Shown here in pieces: positions 30,557-40,724 of a DNA stretch of 64,000 bases (the first letter of the stretch is position 1; every line of letters starts with the position of its first letter). The notes beneath the pieces were generated by a model. It did no database searches and was not told where the DNA came from. It saw only the letters and a list, made by a program, of their open reading frames with translations. Position numbers and translations under genes: made by a program. Source of the stretch: Mycobacterium barrassiae (GTDB taxonomy: Bacteria > Actinomycetota > Actinomycetes > Mycobacteriales > Mycobacteriaceae); assembly GCF_025822765.1 (NCBI RefSeq), contig NZ_JACKUK010000012.1, forward strand, positions 124,001-188,000, read 5' to 3'.

Positions 30557-31176
30557 CGTCCTACCTTCGGCATGCGGCGCATCACCATCGACACCTGGAT
30601 CAGATAGAGCACGCCCGACCAGAGGTACATCGCCAGGCCCCAGATCAGGAACGCCCAGCCGCACGCGAGGATCACCCGGCTCCACAGCGCATCCCACTGG
30701 CCGAGCAGGATCAGCGGGAACCCGGACATCAGCGCGAAGGTCGCGGCCTTGCCGATGTAGGTGACCGGCAGCGCGGTCAGTCCCCTGCTGCGCAGCAGCG
30801 GCAGCGTCGCGGCGAGCACGACGTCGCGTCCGAGCAGGGTCAGCACGATCCACCACGGCACCGACCCGTGGATCGCCAGGGCGATCGGGACGGCGACCAT
30901 GTAGATGCGGTCGACGGCCGGATCCAACAGCTCGCCGAGCCTCGACGACTGGTTGTCGACCAGTCGCGCGATCTTGCCGTCAGCCCAGTCCGAGAACCCG
31001 CTGAACATGAGGACCGCCACCGCCCAGGCGTTCTCGTTCGCCACGAGCAGCAACCACAGGAACACCGGCACCAGCACCAGGCGGAGCGCACTGAGCGCAT
31101 TGGGCACCGTCAGCACCCGGGATTGCGACGTCTGCGCGGCCCCCGTCTGAGATCGCCGGCCCGGCGGCTCCTCCAT
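30553..31176 (-). CDS. pgsA2: CDP-alcohol phosphatidyltransferase PgsA2
   Basis: The 207-residue multi-pass membrane enzyme has the family signature [10 protein letters not shown]...[12 protein letters not shown] (about residues 62-90), matching D-x2-D-G-x2-A-R-x8-G-x3-D-x3-D. It also has [10 protein letters not shown], typical of phosphatidylglycerophosphate synthases. Such enzymes join CDP-diacylglycerol to an alcohol head group. Rv1822 was annotated as a glycerol-3-phosphate type; the true acceptor, such as glycerol-3-phosphate or another polyol phosphate, cannot be read from sequence. It sits 9 bases after secA2. Confidence 0.88.
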   Translation of the reverse strand: MEEPPGRRSQTGAAQTSQSRVLTVPNALSALRLVLVPVFLWLLLVANENAWAVAVLMFSGFSDWADGKIARLVDNQSSRLGELLDPAVDRIYMVAVPIALAIHGSVPWWIVLTLLGRDVVLAATLPLLRSRGLTALPVTYIGKAATFALMSGFPLILLGQWDALWSRVILACGWAFLIWGLAMYLWSGVLYLIQVSMVMRRMPKVGR

Positions 31177-31185
31177 AGGTAGAAA

Positions 31186-33510
31186 CTAGCGGAATACTCC
31201 GGGCAGGCTCAGTGCCGACAGCGTGTCATCGGCGAGCGGGTTGTCGTGCACCATGTACGTCCACGTCGAGGTCGGGCGCGCGAGCTTGGACAGGTCGATT
31301 CCGGGCTCGTCCTCGATGGATTGGGCGGTGTCGAAGGTCTGTTGGGCGGCCTCGATCGCGTCGGCCGCCAGCGAGGCGAACGCATCGACGGCCATCCGGT
31401 GGAACTCGTCCAGCGGGTTCTGCCTGCCGAGGGCGCGCAGATGGATGCTCTCCCGGATGTCGGCCAGAAACGCGAGGTGGTCTGCCCAGCCGCGGTCCAA
31501 GTGGTACAGCATGATCAGGCGGCTGATCTTCTCGAGCTTCTCCTCGCCGATCTCCTCGGCCAGCTCTTCGTAGCGGTCCGGCGACAGCTCGCGCAGTTCG
31601 TCGCGTGCGGTCGGGGTGCGCAGCAGGGTGTTGCGGCGCTCGACGAGGATGGCGCGCTGCTGCGCGATCAGCTGGTTGTAGCGCCAGGTGTTGGCGTGCA
31701 CGTCGAGCATACGGCCCTCGGCGACCCGCTGAGCGTGGTCGAGCAGGGTCGCTGCCCTCGGGTTGGTGATGCGGCCGTCCTCGTCGGTCTGCATCGGCAG
31801 CTTGCTCGCTTCGAGGTGCGCGGCGACCACGTCGTCCTCCCAGCTGGAGAAGAACACCGACGAGCCGGGATCGCCCTGGCGGCCGGCGCGTCCGCGCAGC
31901 TGGTTGTCCAGCCGCTCGGTGTTGTGCCGGCCGGTGCCGATGACGTGCAGCCCGCCGAGTTCGGCGACCTCGTCATGGTCGGTTTCGTCGGACCCGCCGA
32001 GCCGGATGTCGGTGCCGCGGCCCGCCATCTGGGTGGACACGGTCACCGCGCCGAGCTTGCCCGCCTCGGCGATGACGGCGGCCTCCTCGGCGTCGTTCTT
32101 GGCGTTGAGCACGACGGCGGGGACACCGGCCTTGACCAGCCGCTCGTGCAGGTCCTCGGACTCGGCGACGTCGCGGGTACCCACCAGGATCGGTTGTCGG
32201 GTCTTGTGCACCTCGATGATGTGCTCGACGATCGCGTCGTTCTTGGCGGCCGCCGTGACGTACACGCGGTCCGGCTCGTCCTCGCGAATGTTCGGGGTGT
32301 TCGGCGGGATCGGGGACACACCGAGCTTGTAGAACTGGCGCAGCTGCTCGCCCGCAGCCAGCGCGGTGCCTGTCATCCCGCACACCGTGGGGTATCGGTC
32401 GATCAGCGCCTGCACCGTGATCGTGTCGAGCACCTCACCGGTCTCGGTGGTCTCGATGCCCTCCTTGGCCTCCACCGCGGCCTGAAGCCCGTCGGGCCAG
32501 CGCTGCAACTGCGCGATCCGGCCGCGGGAGGAGTTGATGAGGTGCACCGCGTCGTCGCGGACGATGTAGTGCACATCGCGCTGCAGCAGGACGTGCGCGT
32601 GCAGCGCGACGTTGATCTCGGTCAGGGTCGAGCCGACGTGTTCCTCGGAGTACAGGTCGATGCCGCCGAGCTTGGCCTCGAGCTTCTGCGCACCTTTCTC
32701 GGTGAGGTGGACGTTGCGGCTGTCCGAGTCGGTCTCGAAGTCCTCGCCCTCGGTCAGCTCGCCGACCATTCGGATGATCTCGACCTTCGGCGTCTCGCGG
32801 TGCGTGGTGCCTGCGAGCACCAGCGGGACCAGCGCCTCGTCGACGAGCACCGAGTCGGCCTCGTCGACCAACGCCACATCGGGGTTGGGTGACACCAAGT
32901 CCTCGACGTCGGTGACCAACTGGTCGCGCAGGACGTCGAAGCCGATCTCGTTGACCGAGCCGTAGGTGACGTCGCATTTGTAGGCCTTGCGCCGCTCCTC
33001 GGGCGTCGAGTCGGCGGTGACCCAGCCGACCGTCAGGCCCAGGGCCCCGATCAGCGGGCCCATCCATTCGGCGTCGCGGCGGGCCAGGTAGTCGTTGATG
33101 GTGATGACGTGTACGCGGCGGCCGCCGATCGCATAGCCGGCCGCGGCGATCGCGCCAGCCAGGGTCTTGCCCTCACCGGTGGCCATCTCGACGACGTCGC
33201 CGGCCAGCATCCGCAGGGCGGCCTGCAACTGGACGTCGAACGGTCGCAACGTGGTGGTCCGCTTGGATGCCTCACGCGCGATCGCCAGGAACTGCGGGAT
33301 GTCCGCGGAATCGGCCAGGTCGTCCAGGTTCAGCAGCTTCGCGGCCTTCAGCAGTTCCTCGTCGTCGAGGTCGGCGGCCTTCTCGTCGAACTCCGCCGAT
33401 TCGCGGACCTGCGCCATCGACGACGCCTGATCCCGTTCGGTGCTCGCCCCGAGCATCCGCCAAAAGCGACTGCTGACACGTCCTGAGGTGCGGGTCTTCG
33501 TCTTCGCCAC
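31186..33510 (-). CDS. secA2: accessory Sec translocase ATPase SecA2
   Basis: SecA2 is the second mycobacterial SecA, which exports a subset of proteins without classical signals. The 774-residue product has Walker [13 protein letters not shown] (about residues 108-119), the DEAD-like [12 protein letters not shown], the helicase motif [18 protein letters not shown], and the C-terminal [18 protein letters not shown]. It lacks the C-terminal zinc-binding linker of SecA1 and is shorter, as expected for SecA2. The GTG at 33510 starts the conserved [17 protein letters not shown] segment. The longer frame upstream crosses a dispersed repeat and is unlikely. It heads the pgsA2-DUF881-sbp block. Confidence 0.96.
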   Translation of the reverse strand: MAKTKTRTSGRVSSRFWRMLGASTERDQASSMAQVRESAEFDEKAADLDDEELLKAAKLLNLDDLADSADIPQFLAIAREASKRTTTLRPFDVQLQAALRMLAGDVVEMATGEGKTLAGAIAAAGYAIGGRRVHVITINDYLARRDAEWMGPLIGALGLTVGWVTADSTPEERRKAYKCDVTYGSVNEIGFDVLRDQLVTDVEDLVSPNPDVALVDEADSVLVDEALVPLVLAGTTHRETPKVEIIRMVGELTEGEDFETDSDSRNVHLTEKGAQKLEAKLGGIDLYSEEHVGSTLTEINVALHAHVLLQRDVHYIVRDDAVHLINSSRGRIAQLQRWPDGLQAAVEAKEGIETTETGEVLDTITVQALIDRYPTVCGMTGTALAAGEQLRQFYKLGVSPIPPNTPNIREDEPDRVYVTAAAKNDAIVEHIIEVHKTRQPILVGTRDVAESEDLHERLVKAGVPAVVLNAKNDAEEAAVIAEAGKLGAVTVSTQMAGRGTDIRLGGSDETDHDEVAELGGLHVIGTGRHNTERLDNQLRGRAGRQGDPGSSVFFSSWEDDVVAAHLEASKLPMQTDEDGRITNPRAATLLDHAQRVAEGRMLDVHANTWRYNQLIAQQRAILVERRNTLLRTPTARDELRELSPDRYEELAEEIGEEKLEKISRLIMLYHLDRGWADHLAFLADIRESIHLRALGRQNPLDEFHRMAVDAFASLAADAIEAAQQTFDTAQSIEDEPGIDLSKLARPTSTWTYMVHDNPLADDTLSALSLPGVFR

Positions 33511-33579
33511 AGCTTTACGGTACGCGGCGCCTCCACTTACTCCGCGACAGTGCGTGTCTGACGCGCACACTCCGGACGT

Positions 33580-33636
33580 CGAGACTGCGCCCAGATCGCG
33601 AAAATCCGTGATCTCGCGATCTGTGCGCAGTCTCGG
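33580..33636. repeat. dispersed hairpin repeat, copy 3
   Basis: CGAGACTGCGCCCAGATCGC (from 33580) and CGCGATCTGTGCGCAGTCTC (from 33615) form the cleanest copy of the repeat also seen at 11646 and 25176, with arms that pair over about 20 positions. It lies between the ilvG stop and the secA2 start, on the same strand. Confidence 0.8.
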
Positions 33637-33642
33637 CAAGCG

Positions 33643-35286
33643 TCAGGCGAGGTTGGACCGACGCGGGTAGGCCACCGTCGGATCGGTCAGCGCGTTGACG
33701 ACCGCGGGCAGTCCGGCGGAGAACGCCCGCTCGAGCGCGGGACGCAACTCGGCGGGTGCGGCCACCAGCTCGCCGTGTCCGCCCAGCGCAGTGACCACCT
33801 CGTCGTAGCGAGTGCCCGGCCTCAGTTCGGCCACCACCGAGTAGCCGTACAGCATCTCCATGGGGTGCTTCTCCAGCGCCCAGATGCCGTTGTTGCCGAT
33901 CACCGAAACCACGTGAATTCCGTGGCGCACCAACGTATCCCACTCCATACCTGAGAATCCGAACGCCCCGTCCCCCTGCAGCAGGACGACCTGCCGATCG
34001 GGTCGGGCCAGCTTGGCGGCCAGCGCGTAACCCGGTCCGGAGCCCAGGCAGCCGAACGGTCCGCTGTCCAACCATGCGCCCGGCACGTAGCTGTCGATGA
34101 CCCGGCCTGCGTACGAGCCGAAGTCACCTGCGTCGATCACGACGATCGCGTCCCGGTCCAGCAGCGCGCTCACCTCGGCGTAGACCCGCATCGGGTGCAG
34201 CGGCGTGCGGTCGTCGGCCAACTCGGCGGCCTCACCAGCCCGCGCGGCGGTCTCCGTGGTGCGCAGAGCGGCAATCCAGTCCTCATGCTCGGTCGGCGAC
34301 GCCGCCGACAGTGCCGACAGGATCGTCGTCAGGTCGCCGTACAGTTCGGCGGCGACAGCGCGCGGATGCGGTCGCTCGGGTGCGACGCGGTCGGCCACGA
34401 TCAACGTGGTCTCGGCCCCGAACACACCGCCGAAGCCGAGCCGGAAGTCCATCGGCACGCCGATGACCACCGCAACATCGGCCTCCCCCAACGCTTTTGA
34501 CCGGGCACGCGAGAACGCGAGCTGGTGATCGGCCGGTACGGTGCCGCGCGCCATGCCGTTCATCAGCACGGGGATCCGCAGCGCTTCGGCCAGGCGCAGC
34601 AGGGCGGTCTCGGCGTGGCCCCACCAGACGTTGGTGCCCGCCATGATGACCGGTCGCCGCGCGTCGATGAGCAGCCGCACCGCCGCGTCGACGGCGTTGC
34701 CATCGGGCTGGACAACCGCGGCGGGACCCGCCAGCGCGCCGGGTGCACCGTTGTCATGGGCTTCGCCGAACACGTAATCCATCGGAAAGTCGACGAACGA
34801 CACCCCCGTCGGCTGCCCGTCCGACCCGGCCGCGGCCCGCAACGCATCGTCGACCAGAGGGCCAACCGCATCCGGTGACTCCGCGGTCGCCGCGAACCGG
34901 GTCAGCGGCGCGACGAACGGCACGTGGTCGATCTCCTGCAGCGACCCCTGGCCCCACCGCAGCGCAGGAGCCCGGCCGCCGAGCACCACCAGCGGCGACT
35001 GGTTCTGCGCGGCGGCGGCCATCGCGCTCATACCGTTGGTGACACCGGGCCCGGCGGTCAGGGCCGCGACGCCCGGCACCCGGGTCACCTTCGACCAGCC
35101 CTCGGCCGCGAACGCCGCCGTCTGCTCATGCCGGGTGTCGATCAGGCGCACGTACTCGGCCTGGCAGCCGTCGTAGATCGAGAACAGGTGGCCGCCGGAC
35201 AGCGTGAAGATGGTGTCGATGCCGCTGGCCCGCAGCCGCCGCGCGATCACGTGTCCGGCGTTGACCGTCGGAGCGTCGTTGCCCAT
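33643..35286 (-). CDS. ilvG: acetolactate synthase-like ThDP enzyme IlvG
   Basis: The 547-residue protein is a thiamine-diphosphate enzyme of the acetohydroxyacid synthase family. It has the catalytic glutamate E54 in [14 protein letters not shown], the [11 protein letters not shown] motif, and the ThDP-binding [19 protein letters not shown]...VIGNN (about residues 430-460). The family forms acetolactate from pyruvate in branched-chain amino acid synthesis, but IlvG-type paralogues (Rv1820) are not the main AHAS, and no regulatory ilvN gene is adjacent. It could act on other 2-oxo acids or acyl-CoA substrates. It starts at ATG and is followed by a dispersed hairpin before secA2. Confidence 0.88.
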   Translation of the reverse strand: MGNDAPTVNAGHVIARRLRASGIDTIFTLSGGHLFSIYDGCQAEYVRLIDTRHEQTAAFAAEGWSKVTRVPGVAALTAGPGVTNGMSAMAAAAQNQSPLVVLGGRAPALRWGQGSLQEIDHVPFVAPLTRFAATAESPDAVGPLVDDALRAAAGSDGQPTGVSFVDFPMDYVFGEAHDNGAPGALAGPAAVVQPDGNAVDAAVRLLIDARRPVIMAGTNVWWGHAETALLRLAEALRIPVLMNGMARGTVPADHQLAFSRARSKALGEADVAVVIGVPMDFRLGFGGVFGAETTLIVADRVAPERPHPRAVAAELYGDLTTILSALSAASPTEHEDWIAALRTTETAARAGEAAELADDRTPLHPMRVYAEVSALLDRDAIVVIDAGDFGSYAGRVIDSYVPGAWLDSGPFGCLGSGPGYALAAKLARPDRQVVLLQGDGAFGFSGMEWDTLVRHGIHVVSVIGNNGIWALEKHPMEMLYGYSVVAELRPGTRYDEVVTALGGHGELVAAPAELRPALERAFSAGLPAVVNALTDPTVAYPRRSNLA

Positions 35287-35303
35287 GAGGGCAGCATAAT
35301 CAG

Positions 35304-35725
35304 CGCGGGACCACGGACGTCCTCATCGGCGGAGCCGGTCCCGTCGGTCTCACGGCGGCCATCGAGCTGGTCCGGCGCGGCATCGACTATCGCGTCGTCG
35401 ACCCGCTTGCCGAACCACCGCAGTACACGAAAGCCGTTGGCGTCCAACCCCGTACGCTCAAAGTCTTCGAATCGGAGGGCATACAGGACGCGGCCATCCA
35501 GATGCACGGACAGATCCTCTACGTCAACGGCGAGAACGTCGGGCAGGCGACATGGGCGTCTACCTGATCGCCGCACCGGGAGCCGACGTCGCCGCCACCG
35601 TTCTGCCTGTCATTCGCGACGGCTATCTCGGCTTCGCCGGCACACACTCGGACCTCGACGGCCTGGCCCTACACCTTCGATACACCTTCGGACCACGTTC
35701 GGCTGAGACGGCCGCCCACAGTTGA
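35304..35725 (+). pseudogene. remnant of a PHBH-type FAD aromatic monooxygenase
   Basis: The first part (frame of 35310) encodes [20 protein letters not shown], an FAD-binding start typical of phenol or tetracycline-type hydroxylases, and continues to QPRTLKVFESEGIQDAA before a TGA at 35565-35567. The second part (frame of 35552, stop at 35723-35725) encodes the family's C-terminal end, GVYLIAAPGADVAA and IRDGYLGFAGT, followed by a short tail. About 300 central codons are missing, the frame shifts between the parts, and there is no start codon after the upstream in-frame stop at 35286-35288. This is a deletion-derived pseudogene. It explains most of the 484-base gap between ilvG and the transporter gene. 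Confidence 0.85.
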
Positions 35726-35758
35726 GGCCACTGCCACGCCGGTCGGTAGCCGGCGAGG

Positions 35759-35771
35759 TACCTTGCCACAG
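35759..35771 (+). promoter_or_regulatory. -10 element of a leaderless transcript
   Basis: TACCTT (35759-35764) lies six bases before the GTG at 35771. This spacing would place the transcription start on the start codon. It supports GTG 35771 over the in-frame ATG at 35783 for the ABC transporter gene. No good -35 is visible. Confidence 0.4.
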
Positions 35772-37699
35772 TGGATGAGGGAATGTTCGCCCCGACGCTG
35801 GACTGGAGCCAGGAACTCCTGGTTTCGCTGAAGTGGATCGGCCAGGCATGGTTGATCGCCGCGGTCGCAACACTGGTCATCTGTGTCCTGCTCGCCAGGT
35901 ACACGGTGTGGGGCCGGCAGTTCTGGCGTATCACCGGCGATTACTTCAAGGGCCCGGAAAGCGTCAAGGTGTGGCTGTGGCTGGCGCTGATCCTGCTGTC
36001 GGTGATCTTCGGCGTCCGACTGTCGGTGCTGTTCACCTTCCAGGGCAGCGACATGATGACCAGTTTCCAGGTGGTGGCGTCGGGCGTGGCCGCGGGCGAT
36101 GACGCGATCAAGAACTCCGGGCGCGACGGCTTCTACCTGTCGATGTTCGTGTTCTCGGCGCTGGCTGTCCTGCACGTCGCCCGGATCATGTTCGATCTGT
36201 TCATCACGCAGCGGTTCATGCTGGCCTGGCGTGCGTGGCTCACCGACCGGATGACGGGCGACTGGCTCGACGGCAAGGCCTACTACCGCGGACGCTTCAT
36301 CGACGACACGATCGACAACCCCGATCAGCGTATTCAGTACGACATCGACATCTTCACCGCAGGTGTCGGCGGACTTCCGAACACTCCGGCCAACACCTCT
36401 ACGTCGACGCTGTTGTTCGGGTCGGTCAACGCCATCGCCTCGATGATTTCGTTCACCGCGATTCTGTGGAGCCTGTCCGGGACGCTGACGATCCCGATCG
36501 TGAACTATGAGCTGCCCAAGGCCATGTTCTGGATCCTGCTGACGTACGTGCTGTTCGCGTCAGTCATCGCGTTCTGGGTGGGCCGGCCGATCATCTGGTT
36601 GTCGTTCCGCAACGAGAAGTTCAACGCGGCCTTCCGCTACGCACTGGTGCGGCTGCGCGACGCGTCCGAGGCCGTCGCGTTCTACCGGGGCGAGCTCGCC
36701 GAACGCACCGGGTTGCGCAAGCTGTTCGCGCCGATCGTCACCAACTACAAGCGGTGGATCAACCGGATGATGGGCTTCTACGGCTGGAACCTGTCGATGA
36801 GTCAGATCATCGTGGTGCCACCGTATTTGTTCCAGTTCCCGCGGTTCTTCAGCGGCGAGATCACCCTCGGCGCGATGAGCCAGTCGGCGTCGGCGTTCGG
36901 CAACATCGAGCAGGGACTGTCCTTCTTCCGTAACGCGTACGACGCGTTCGCCGGATATCGCGCGTCGATCATCCGACTCGACGGCCTGATGACCGCGAAC
37001 GAAGAGGGCAGGGCACTGCCCGAGATCACGACCACGGCGTGCAAAGACGGCACGGTGGAACTCAAGGACATCGAGGTGCGCACCCCCGACGGAAAGCAAC
37101 TCGTCAACCCACTCGCCTTGCGCCTCGAGGTCGGTGACACGTTGGCAGTCAAGGGCGAATCCGGCTCCGGCAAGACCACGCTGCTGCGCAGCCTCGCCGA
37201 GTTATGGCCTTACACCACAGGAACATTGACGAGGCCGTGTGGGCCGAACGAGACCATGTTCCTGTCGCAGATGCCCTATGTGCCGCTCGGCAGTCTGCGC
37301 GCCGTGGTCAGCTATCCGAACGAGGACGGCGAGATCGACGACGCGACGCTGAAACGCACGCTGGCGAAGGTGGCACTTCCGCACCTGGTCGATCGGCTGG
37401 ACGAAGTCGAGGACTGGGCGAAGATCCTCTCCCCCGGTGAGCAGCAGCGCATCGCGTTCGCCCGCATCCTGCTGACCCAACCGAAGGCCGTGTTCCTCGA
37501 CGAGTCCACCTCGGCGCTCGACGAAGGTCTGGAGTACCTGTTGTACACCCTCATTCGCACCGAGTTGCCCGACACGATCCTGGTCAGCGTCAGTCACCGA
37601 AAGGCTCTCGAGCAGCACCACACCCACGAGCTCGAACTGCTCGGCGGCGGCGAATGGCGGTTCGGCCGGGTGGGCGGTGAGGAACCGGCGAAGGTCTAG
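35771..37699 (+). CDS. BacA-type multi-solute ABC transporter (Rv1819c type)
   Basis: The 642-residue protein fuses an SbmA/BacA-like membrane domain (about residues 1-400, six or more helices) with a C-terminal ATPase. The ATPase has Walker [10 protein letters not shown] (about 462-470), the signature LSPGEQQR (about 553-560) and Walker B AVFLDES with STSALDE. Rv1819c is reported to import cobalamin, bleomycin and antimicrobial peptides through a large hydrophilic cavity. One gene encodes the half-transporter, which would work as a homodimer. Its stop shares CTAG with the convergent flavoprotein gene. In M. tuberculosis a PE_PGRS gene separates the two. Confidence 0.93.
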   Translation: MDEGMFAPTLDWSQELLVSLKWIGQAWLIAAVATLVICVLLARYTVWGRQFWRITGDYFKGPESVKVWLWLALILLSVIFGVRLSVLFTFQGSDMMTSFQVVASGVAAGDDAIKNSGRDGFYLSMFVFSALAVLHVARIMFDLFITQRFMLAWRAWLTDRMTGDWLDGKAYYRGRFIDDTIDNPDQRIQYDIDIFTAGVGGLPNTPANTSTSTLLFGSVNAIASMISFTAILWSLSGTLTIPIVNYELPKAMFWILLTYVLFASVIAFWVGRPIIWLSFRNEKFNAAFRYALVRLRDASEAVAFYRGELAERTGLRKLFAPIVTNYKRWINRMMGFYGWNLSMSQIIVVPPYLFQFPRFFSGEITLGAMSQSASAFGNIEQGLSFFRNAYDAFAGYRASIIRLDGLMTANEEGRALPEITTTACKDGTVELKDIEVRTPDGKQLVNPLALRLEVGDTLAVKGESGSGKTTLLRSLAELWPYTTGTLTRPCGPNETMFLSQMPYVPLGSLRAVVSYPNEDGEIDDATLKRTLAKVALPHLVDRLDEVEDWAKILSPGEQQRIAFARILLTQPKAVFLDESTSALDEGLEYLLYTLIRTELPDTILVSVSHRKALEQHHTHELELLGGGEWRFGRVGGEEPAKV

Positions 37700-39150
37700 G
37701 CGCGCGCGGCGTGCGCGCCGGCGCGCCTGCCGAAGAACGAGCCCTCGCCCAGCTGCGTGCCGCTGGAATAGCCCTTGCCGTCCGGCACGAGTTTGGACGC
37801 AGTCGCTCCGGCGGCATACAAACCGGGCACGACGCTGCCGTCCTCGCGCAGCACCTGGCCGTCGACGGACGTCGCGAGCCCACCGAGCGTGAACGCGGAG
37901 TACATCGCCTTGCCGAGTGACAGGTCGAATGCTCCCCACGGTCCTTTATCTTGGGGCGCAATGTATTCGGGCTGCTTGTGGAAGTCGGGGTCTTCGCCGT
38001 TGGCCGCGTTCGCGTTGTACCGGTTCAGTGTGGCGACGAGCTTGCCCTCCGGAATCCCGAGGGCTTTCTCCATCTCCTCGACGGCCTCCCACCCGTCGAT
38101 CAGCGGCACCAGCGGCACCTCGGGGTTCTGCAGGTGCGCCTCGTCGACGATGAGGAACGCCGCGCTGTCGGGCTGGTCCATCACGAAAGCCGAAGTGCGC
38201 GAATGGTAGGAGTCCTCCGTGACGAACCGCTCCCCGAGTTTGTTGACGATGATGCCGGTCAACAGGATCTCCGGCGGATAGACCGGCGCCGTCATGAACG
38301 CCTCGTCCATGTGCTTGGTGAAACCGCCTGCGGAGATACCCATCCGGATCCCGAGACCGTCGTCATAGGTGCTGCCGAGCACGAACGGTTTCTCCGAGAT
38401 CCGCGGCGTGTACTTGGCCACCATGTCGGGGTTCATCACGAACCCGCCCGCGGCGATCACCACCGCCTTCGCCTTGATCGCGCCGGTGTCGTTGAAGTGC
38501 TTCCAGCGCACGCCGATCACCGTGCCGTCGCCGTCGACGACGAGGTTGGTGGCCCCGGTCTCGTAGCGGACCTCCACCCCGAGTTCGTCGGCCCGCTTCA
38601 CCAGCAGGTCGATGACCATCGCCGCACCGCCGAGTTCGCCGGGCACCGGCACCGAGTGTCCGCGCGGAGCCGGCTTGGCCTTCTCGCAGAACGGCCACAC
38701 CTTCTCGTTGCCGGTGTATGACAGTCCCTCGGTGCCGGGCGGAACAACCACCTTGCCCGGGTAGAAGCTGCGCTCAAACTGAAAACCCAAGTCCTCCAAC
38801 CAGTTGAAGTGTTCGACGCTGCCCTCGCAGTACGCCCGAATCTTCTCCGGCTCGGGGTCGCACGACACCGCCATCAGGTACTTGAACATCTCCTCGGCGC
38901 TGTCGTCGTGACCGGTCGCCAGCTGCACCGCGGTGCCGCCACCGAGGTAGAAGTGGCCGCCCGCCTGCGAGGTGGTGCCGCCCGCGGCCGCGGCGCGCTC
39001 CAGCAGCAGCACCCGTGCCCCTGCCGATGCGGCGCTGACGGCTGCCGAACCACCGGCGATACCGAAGCCGATCACCAGCACGTCGACCTCATCGGACCAT
39101 GACGTCACATCGGCCGCGTTGACGGTGTCCGGGATGTCGAGACCGCTCAC
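37696..39150 (-). CDS. FAD-dependent dehydrogenase, 3-ketosteroid dehydrogenase-like (Rv1817 type)
   Basis: The 484-residue flavoprotein belongs to the FAD_binding_2/fumarate reductase family that includes 3-ketosteroid delta1-dehydrogenases. It has [14 protein letters not shown] (about residues 24-37), the [18 protein letters not shown] segment, [14 protein letters not shown] and the C-terminal [23 protein letters not shown] with the second FAD contact. The gene starts at GTG, which overlaps the stop of the VOC gene as GTGA, so the two are translated together. A perfect KstR-type operator upstream of the VOC gene ties the operon to steroid or lipid catabolism. The precise substrate is unknown. 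Confidence 0.85.
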   Translation of the reverse strand: MSGLDIPDTVNAADVTSWSDEVDVLVIGFGIAGGSAAVSAASAGARVLLLERAAAAGGTTSQAGGHFYLGGGTAVQLATGHDDSAEEMFKYLMAVSCDPEPEKIRAYCEGSVEHFNWLEDLGFQFERSFYPGKVVVPPGTEGLSYTGNEKVWPFCEKAKPAPRGHSVPVPGELGGAAMVIDLLVKRADELGVEVRYETGATNLVVDGDGTVIGVRWKHFNDTGAIKAKAVVIAAGGFVMNPDMVAKYTPRISEKPFVLGSTYDDGLGIRMGISAGGFTKHMDEAFMTAPVYPPEILLTGIIVNKLGERFVTEDSYHSRTSAFVMDQPDSAAFLIVDEAHLQNPEVPLVPLIDGWEAVEEMEKALGIPEGKLVATLNRYNANAANGEDPDFHKQPEYIAPQDKGPWGAFDLSLGKAMYSAFTLGGLATSVDGQVLREDGSVVPGLYAAGATASKLVPDGKGYSSGTQLGEGSFFGRRAGAHAARA

Positions 39151-39641
39151 TGTTGCTCCTGTTTCACGTAGTCGAAGAACGCCTTGATTTCGCCGGGGAT
39201 ATCGGCGATCTCGATGTAGGGCACGCCCGCATCGGCGGCCGACAGGTAGGCGAACCGCATGCCTCCGGGCATGACTCCCTGTTGCACGACGGGTGTTCCG
39301 TTGCGCTCTGCGTCGCGCAGTGCGCTATCGAATGCGGGTGGGTCCAGCGCCTCCACGCAGATGTGGTGGAGTCCGGGCCCACCGGTGTCGAGAAACTCCG
39401 AGTACACGCTGTCGCCGCTCTGCGGTGCGATCAGCTCGAGCTGGGTGTCGCCGGCGTAGCTGAAGGAGATGTGGGCGGTGAAATCGGCGGGGCGACCGCG
39501 ATACGTACACGTGTCGGGGGTGAAGTGGACGTCGGGCACCCGCACCCACTTCTTGGCGCCCAACAGCGTGGTCAGCGCCTTCTCGGTGGCATCGAGGTCC
39601 CGCGTCACCCACGCAATCTGGACAGGTGTCTGGGCAAGCAT
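39147..39641 (-). CDS. VOC-family (glyoxalase/dioxygenase fold) protein
   Basis: The 164-residue protein has two VOC half-domains: VQIAWVTRDLDATEKALTTLLG (about residues 7-28) and a second starting near GPGLHHICVEALD (about 88-100), ending with GVPYIEIADIP. Metal ligands expected in VOC enzymes are plausible at H40, H91/H92 and E144, which I infer by eye. It is the first gene of a two-gene operon with the KstD-like flavoprotein. Roles in steroid ring degradation or epimerisation are possible but unproven. It starts at ATG 35 bases from the KstR-type operator. Confidence 0.8.
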   Translation of the reverse strand: MLAQTPVQIAWVTRDLDATEKALTTLLGAKKWVRVPDVHFTPDTCTYRGRPADFTAHISFSYAGDTQLELIAPQSGDSVYSEFLDTGGPGLHHICVEALDPPAFDSALRDAERNGTPVVQQGVMPGGMRFAYLSAADAGVPYIEIADIPGEIKAFFDYVKQEQQ

Positions 39642-39674
39642 CGCGTCGAGGATATCCCCCGCCGCACGGGATGG

Positions 39675-39690
39675 CTAGAACGTGTTCTAG
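39675..39690. promoter_or_regulatory. KstR-type operator
   Basis: TAGAACGTGTTCTA (39676-39689) matches the KstR consensus TnnAACnnGTTnnA at every fixed position, and the arms extend to CTAGAAC/GTTCTAG. It lies 35 bases upstream of the VOC gene ATG on the minus strand. KstR represses cholesterol and lipid degradation genes until a steroid CoA ester releases it. Confidence 0.75.
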
Positions 39691-39704
39691 TTCTGGCTCC
39701 CCGG

Positions 39705-40340
39705 CTACTCCTCGCCGAGGTAGGCCTTCAGGCACCGCTCGGCCATCGCGCCGGCCGCCGCCGGGTCGGTCCCGAACTCCACGTTCGCGTCACGCCACTT
39801 CTCGCCGGACAGCGCGAGAAAACGCTTGCCCTCGTCGGTGACGATCCACTGCTGGCCGAACGACGGGTCGATGGCCTCGCCGGTGGACAAATGGATCGCC
39901 AGCCCGAGCACCATCGAATCCCAGCCCATCCCGACCGCACCAGGCCCGAACTGCTCCCAGTGGTCGTCGACGTGGGCGATGTGCTCGATGACCAGACGCG
40001 CGCGGTCCGACCCTTCGGGACTGACAGTGACGTCGATCCAGCTGACGCCACCGCCGAATTCCCAAGTCGCCGTGAAGTTCTTCGGTGGATCGCAGGTAAG
40101 GATGGTGCCGCCGGCCTGCCCCTCCAACTGGTATTTGCCGCCGACGGTGAGGTCGCCGGTGATCGGCATCAACCATCTGGGTATGCGTTCGATGTTGGTG
40201 ACGGCGTCCCACAGGTCGTCCTGGTCGGTGTCGTAGGACTGACTGATGGTGACGACGTGCGCCTCTTTGGCGTCGATGATGCGGGTGCCCAACTTGCGCT
40301 CGACCGCCTTGATCTGATGGTCGACGTCTACCTCAGTCAT
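39705..40340 (-). CDS. SRPBCC (AHSA1-like) protein
   Basis: The 211-residue START/Bet v1-fold protein has ISQSYDTDQDDLWDAVTNIERIPRWL (in pieces, about residues 32-57), the FTATWEFGGGVSWIDVTVSPEG strand pair and a C-terminal helix. Such proteins bind hydrophobic ligands or act as Hsp90 co-chaperone-like factors. The ATG at 40340 is preceded by AAGGAGGG and overlaps the arsR-type gene by eight bases. This ArsR plus AHSA1 pairing is common in actinobacteria. The ligand is unknown. Confidence 0.82.
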   Translation of the reverse strand: MTEVDVDHQIKAVERKLGTRIIDAKEAHVVTISQSYDTDQDDLWDAVTNIERIPRWLMPITGDLTVGGKYQLEGQAGGTILTCDPPKNFTATWEFGGGVSWIDVTVSPEGSDRARLVIEHIAHVDDHWEQFGPGAVGMGWDSMVLGLAIHLSTGEAIDPSFGQQWIVTDEGKRFLALSGEKWRDANVEFGTDPAAAGAMAERCLKAYLGEE

Positions 40341-40680
40341 GTTGCCCTCCTTGGTTTCTGCGTTGTCGCTTACCGCGCGCGATCTCGGTCGCCAGGGCGT
40401 CGAGGTGTGGCGTCCAGAAGCGGCGGAAGCCTTCCAGCCACTCATCGACGTCGCGCAACGCCGCGCCGTTGACCGCGTAGAGCCTGCGCTGTCCATCCGG
40501 ACGCACCGAGGTGAACCCGTTCTCCCGCAACACTTTCAGATGCTGCGACACCGCAGGCTGGCTGATCGCGAACTCACCCTGGATCTGCGCACCGATGGCC
40601 CCCGCCGACAGCTCACCCTCCGCGAGCAGTTCGAGAATGCGCCGGCGCACCGGGTCTCCCAGTACGTCGAACGCGTGCAC
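40333..40680 (-). CDS. ArsR-family transcriptional regulator
   Basis: This 115-residue winged-helix protein has VLGDPVRRRILELLAEGELSAGAI, then ISQPAVSQHLKVLRENGFTSVRPDGQRRLY (in pieces, about residues 38-68) as the recognition helix and wing. No metal-binding CxC pair is present, so it is not a classical metal sensor. It starts at GTG exactly where a good promoter would start transcription, so its mRNA is probably leaderless. It is translationally coupled to the SRPBCC gene and probably represses both through the palindromic site in its promoter. Confidence 0.85.
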   Translation of the reverse strand: MHAFDVLGDPVRRRILELLAEGELSAGAIGAQIQGEFAISQPAVSQHLKVLRENGFTSVRPDGQRRLYAVNGAALRDVDEWLEGFRRFWTPHLDALATEIARGKRQRRNQGGQHD

Positions 40681-40686
40681 CTCCCT

Positions 40687-40724
40687 AAATTAAAGCCACC
40701 ACTTATATAAGTCAAGCTTTAATT
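40687..40724 (-). promoter_or_regulatory. ArsR promoter and operator
   Basis: On the minus strand TTGACT (40715-40710), a 17-base spacer and TAATTT (40692-40687) form a near-consensus promoter whose start falls on the GTG at 40680. The spacer region contains the perfect palindrome ACTTATATAAGT (40701-40712), nested inside a 9-bp inverted repeat AATTAAAGC/GCTTTAATT (40688-40696 and 40716-40724). The site is markedly AT-rich for this genome. Confidence 0.65.

Noticed and set aside
34924-35706. A 260-codon plus-strand frame covering the ilvG start and the pseudogene region
   Set aside because: It mixes antisense ilvG with pseudogene sequence in the wrong frame. The real remnant is in the frames of 35310 and 35552.
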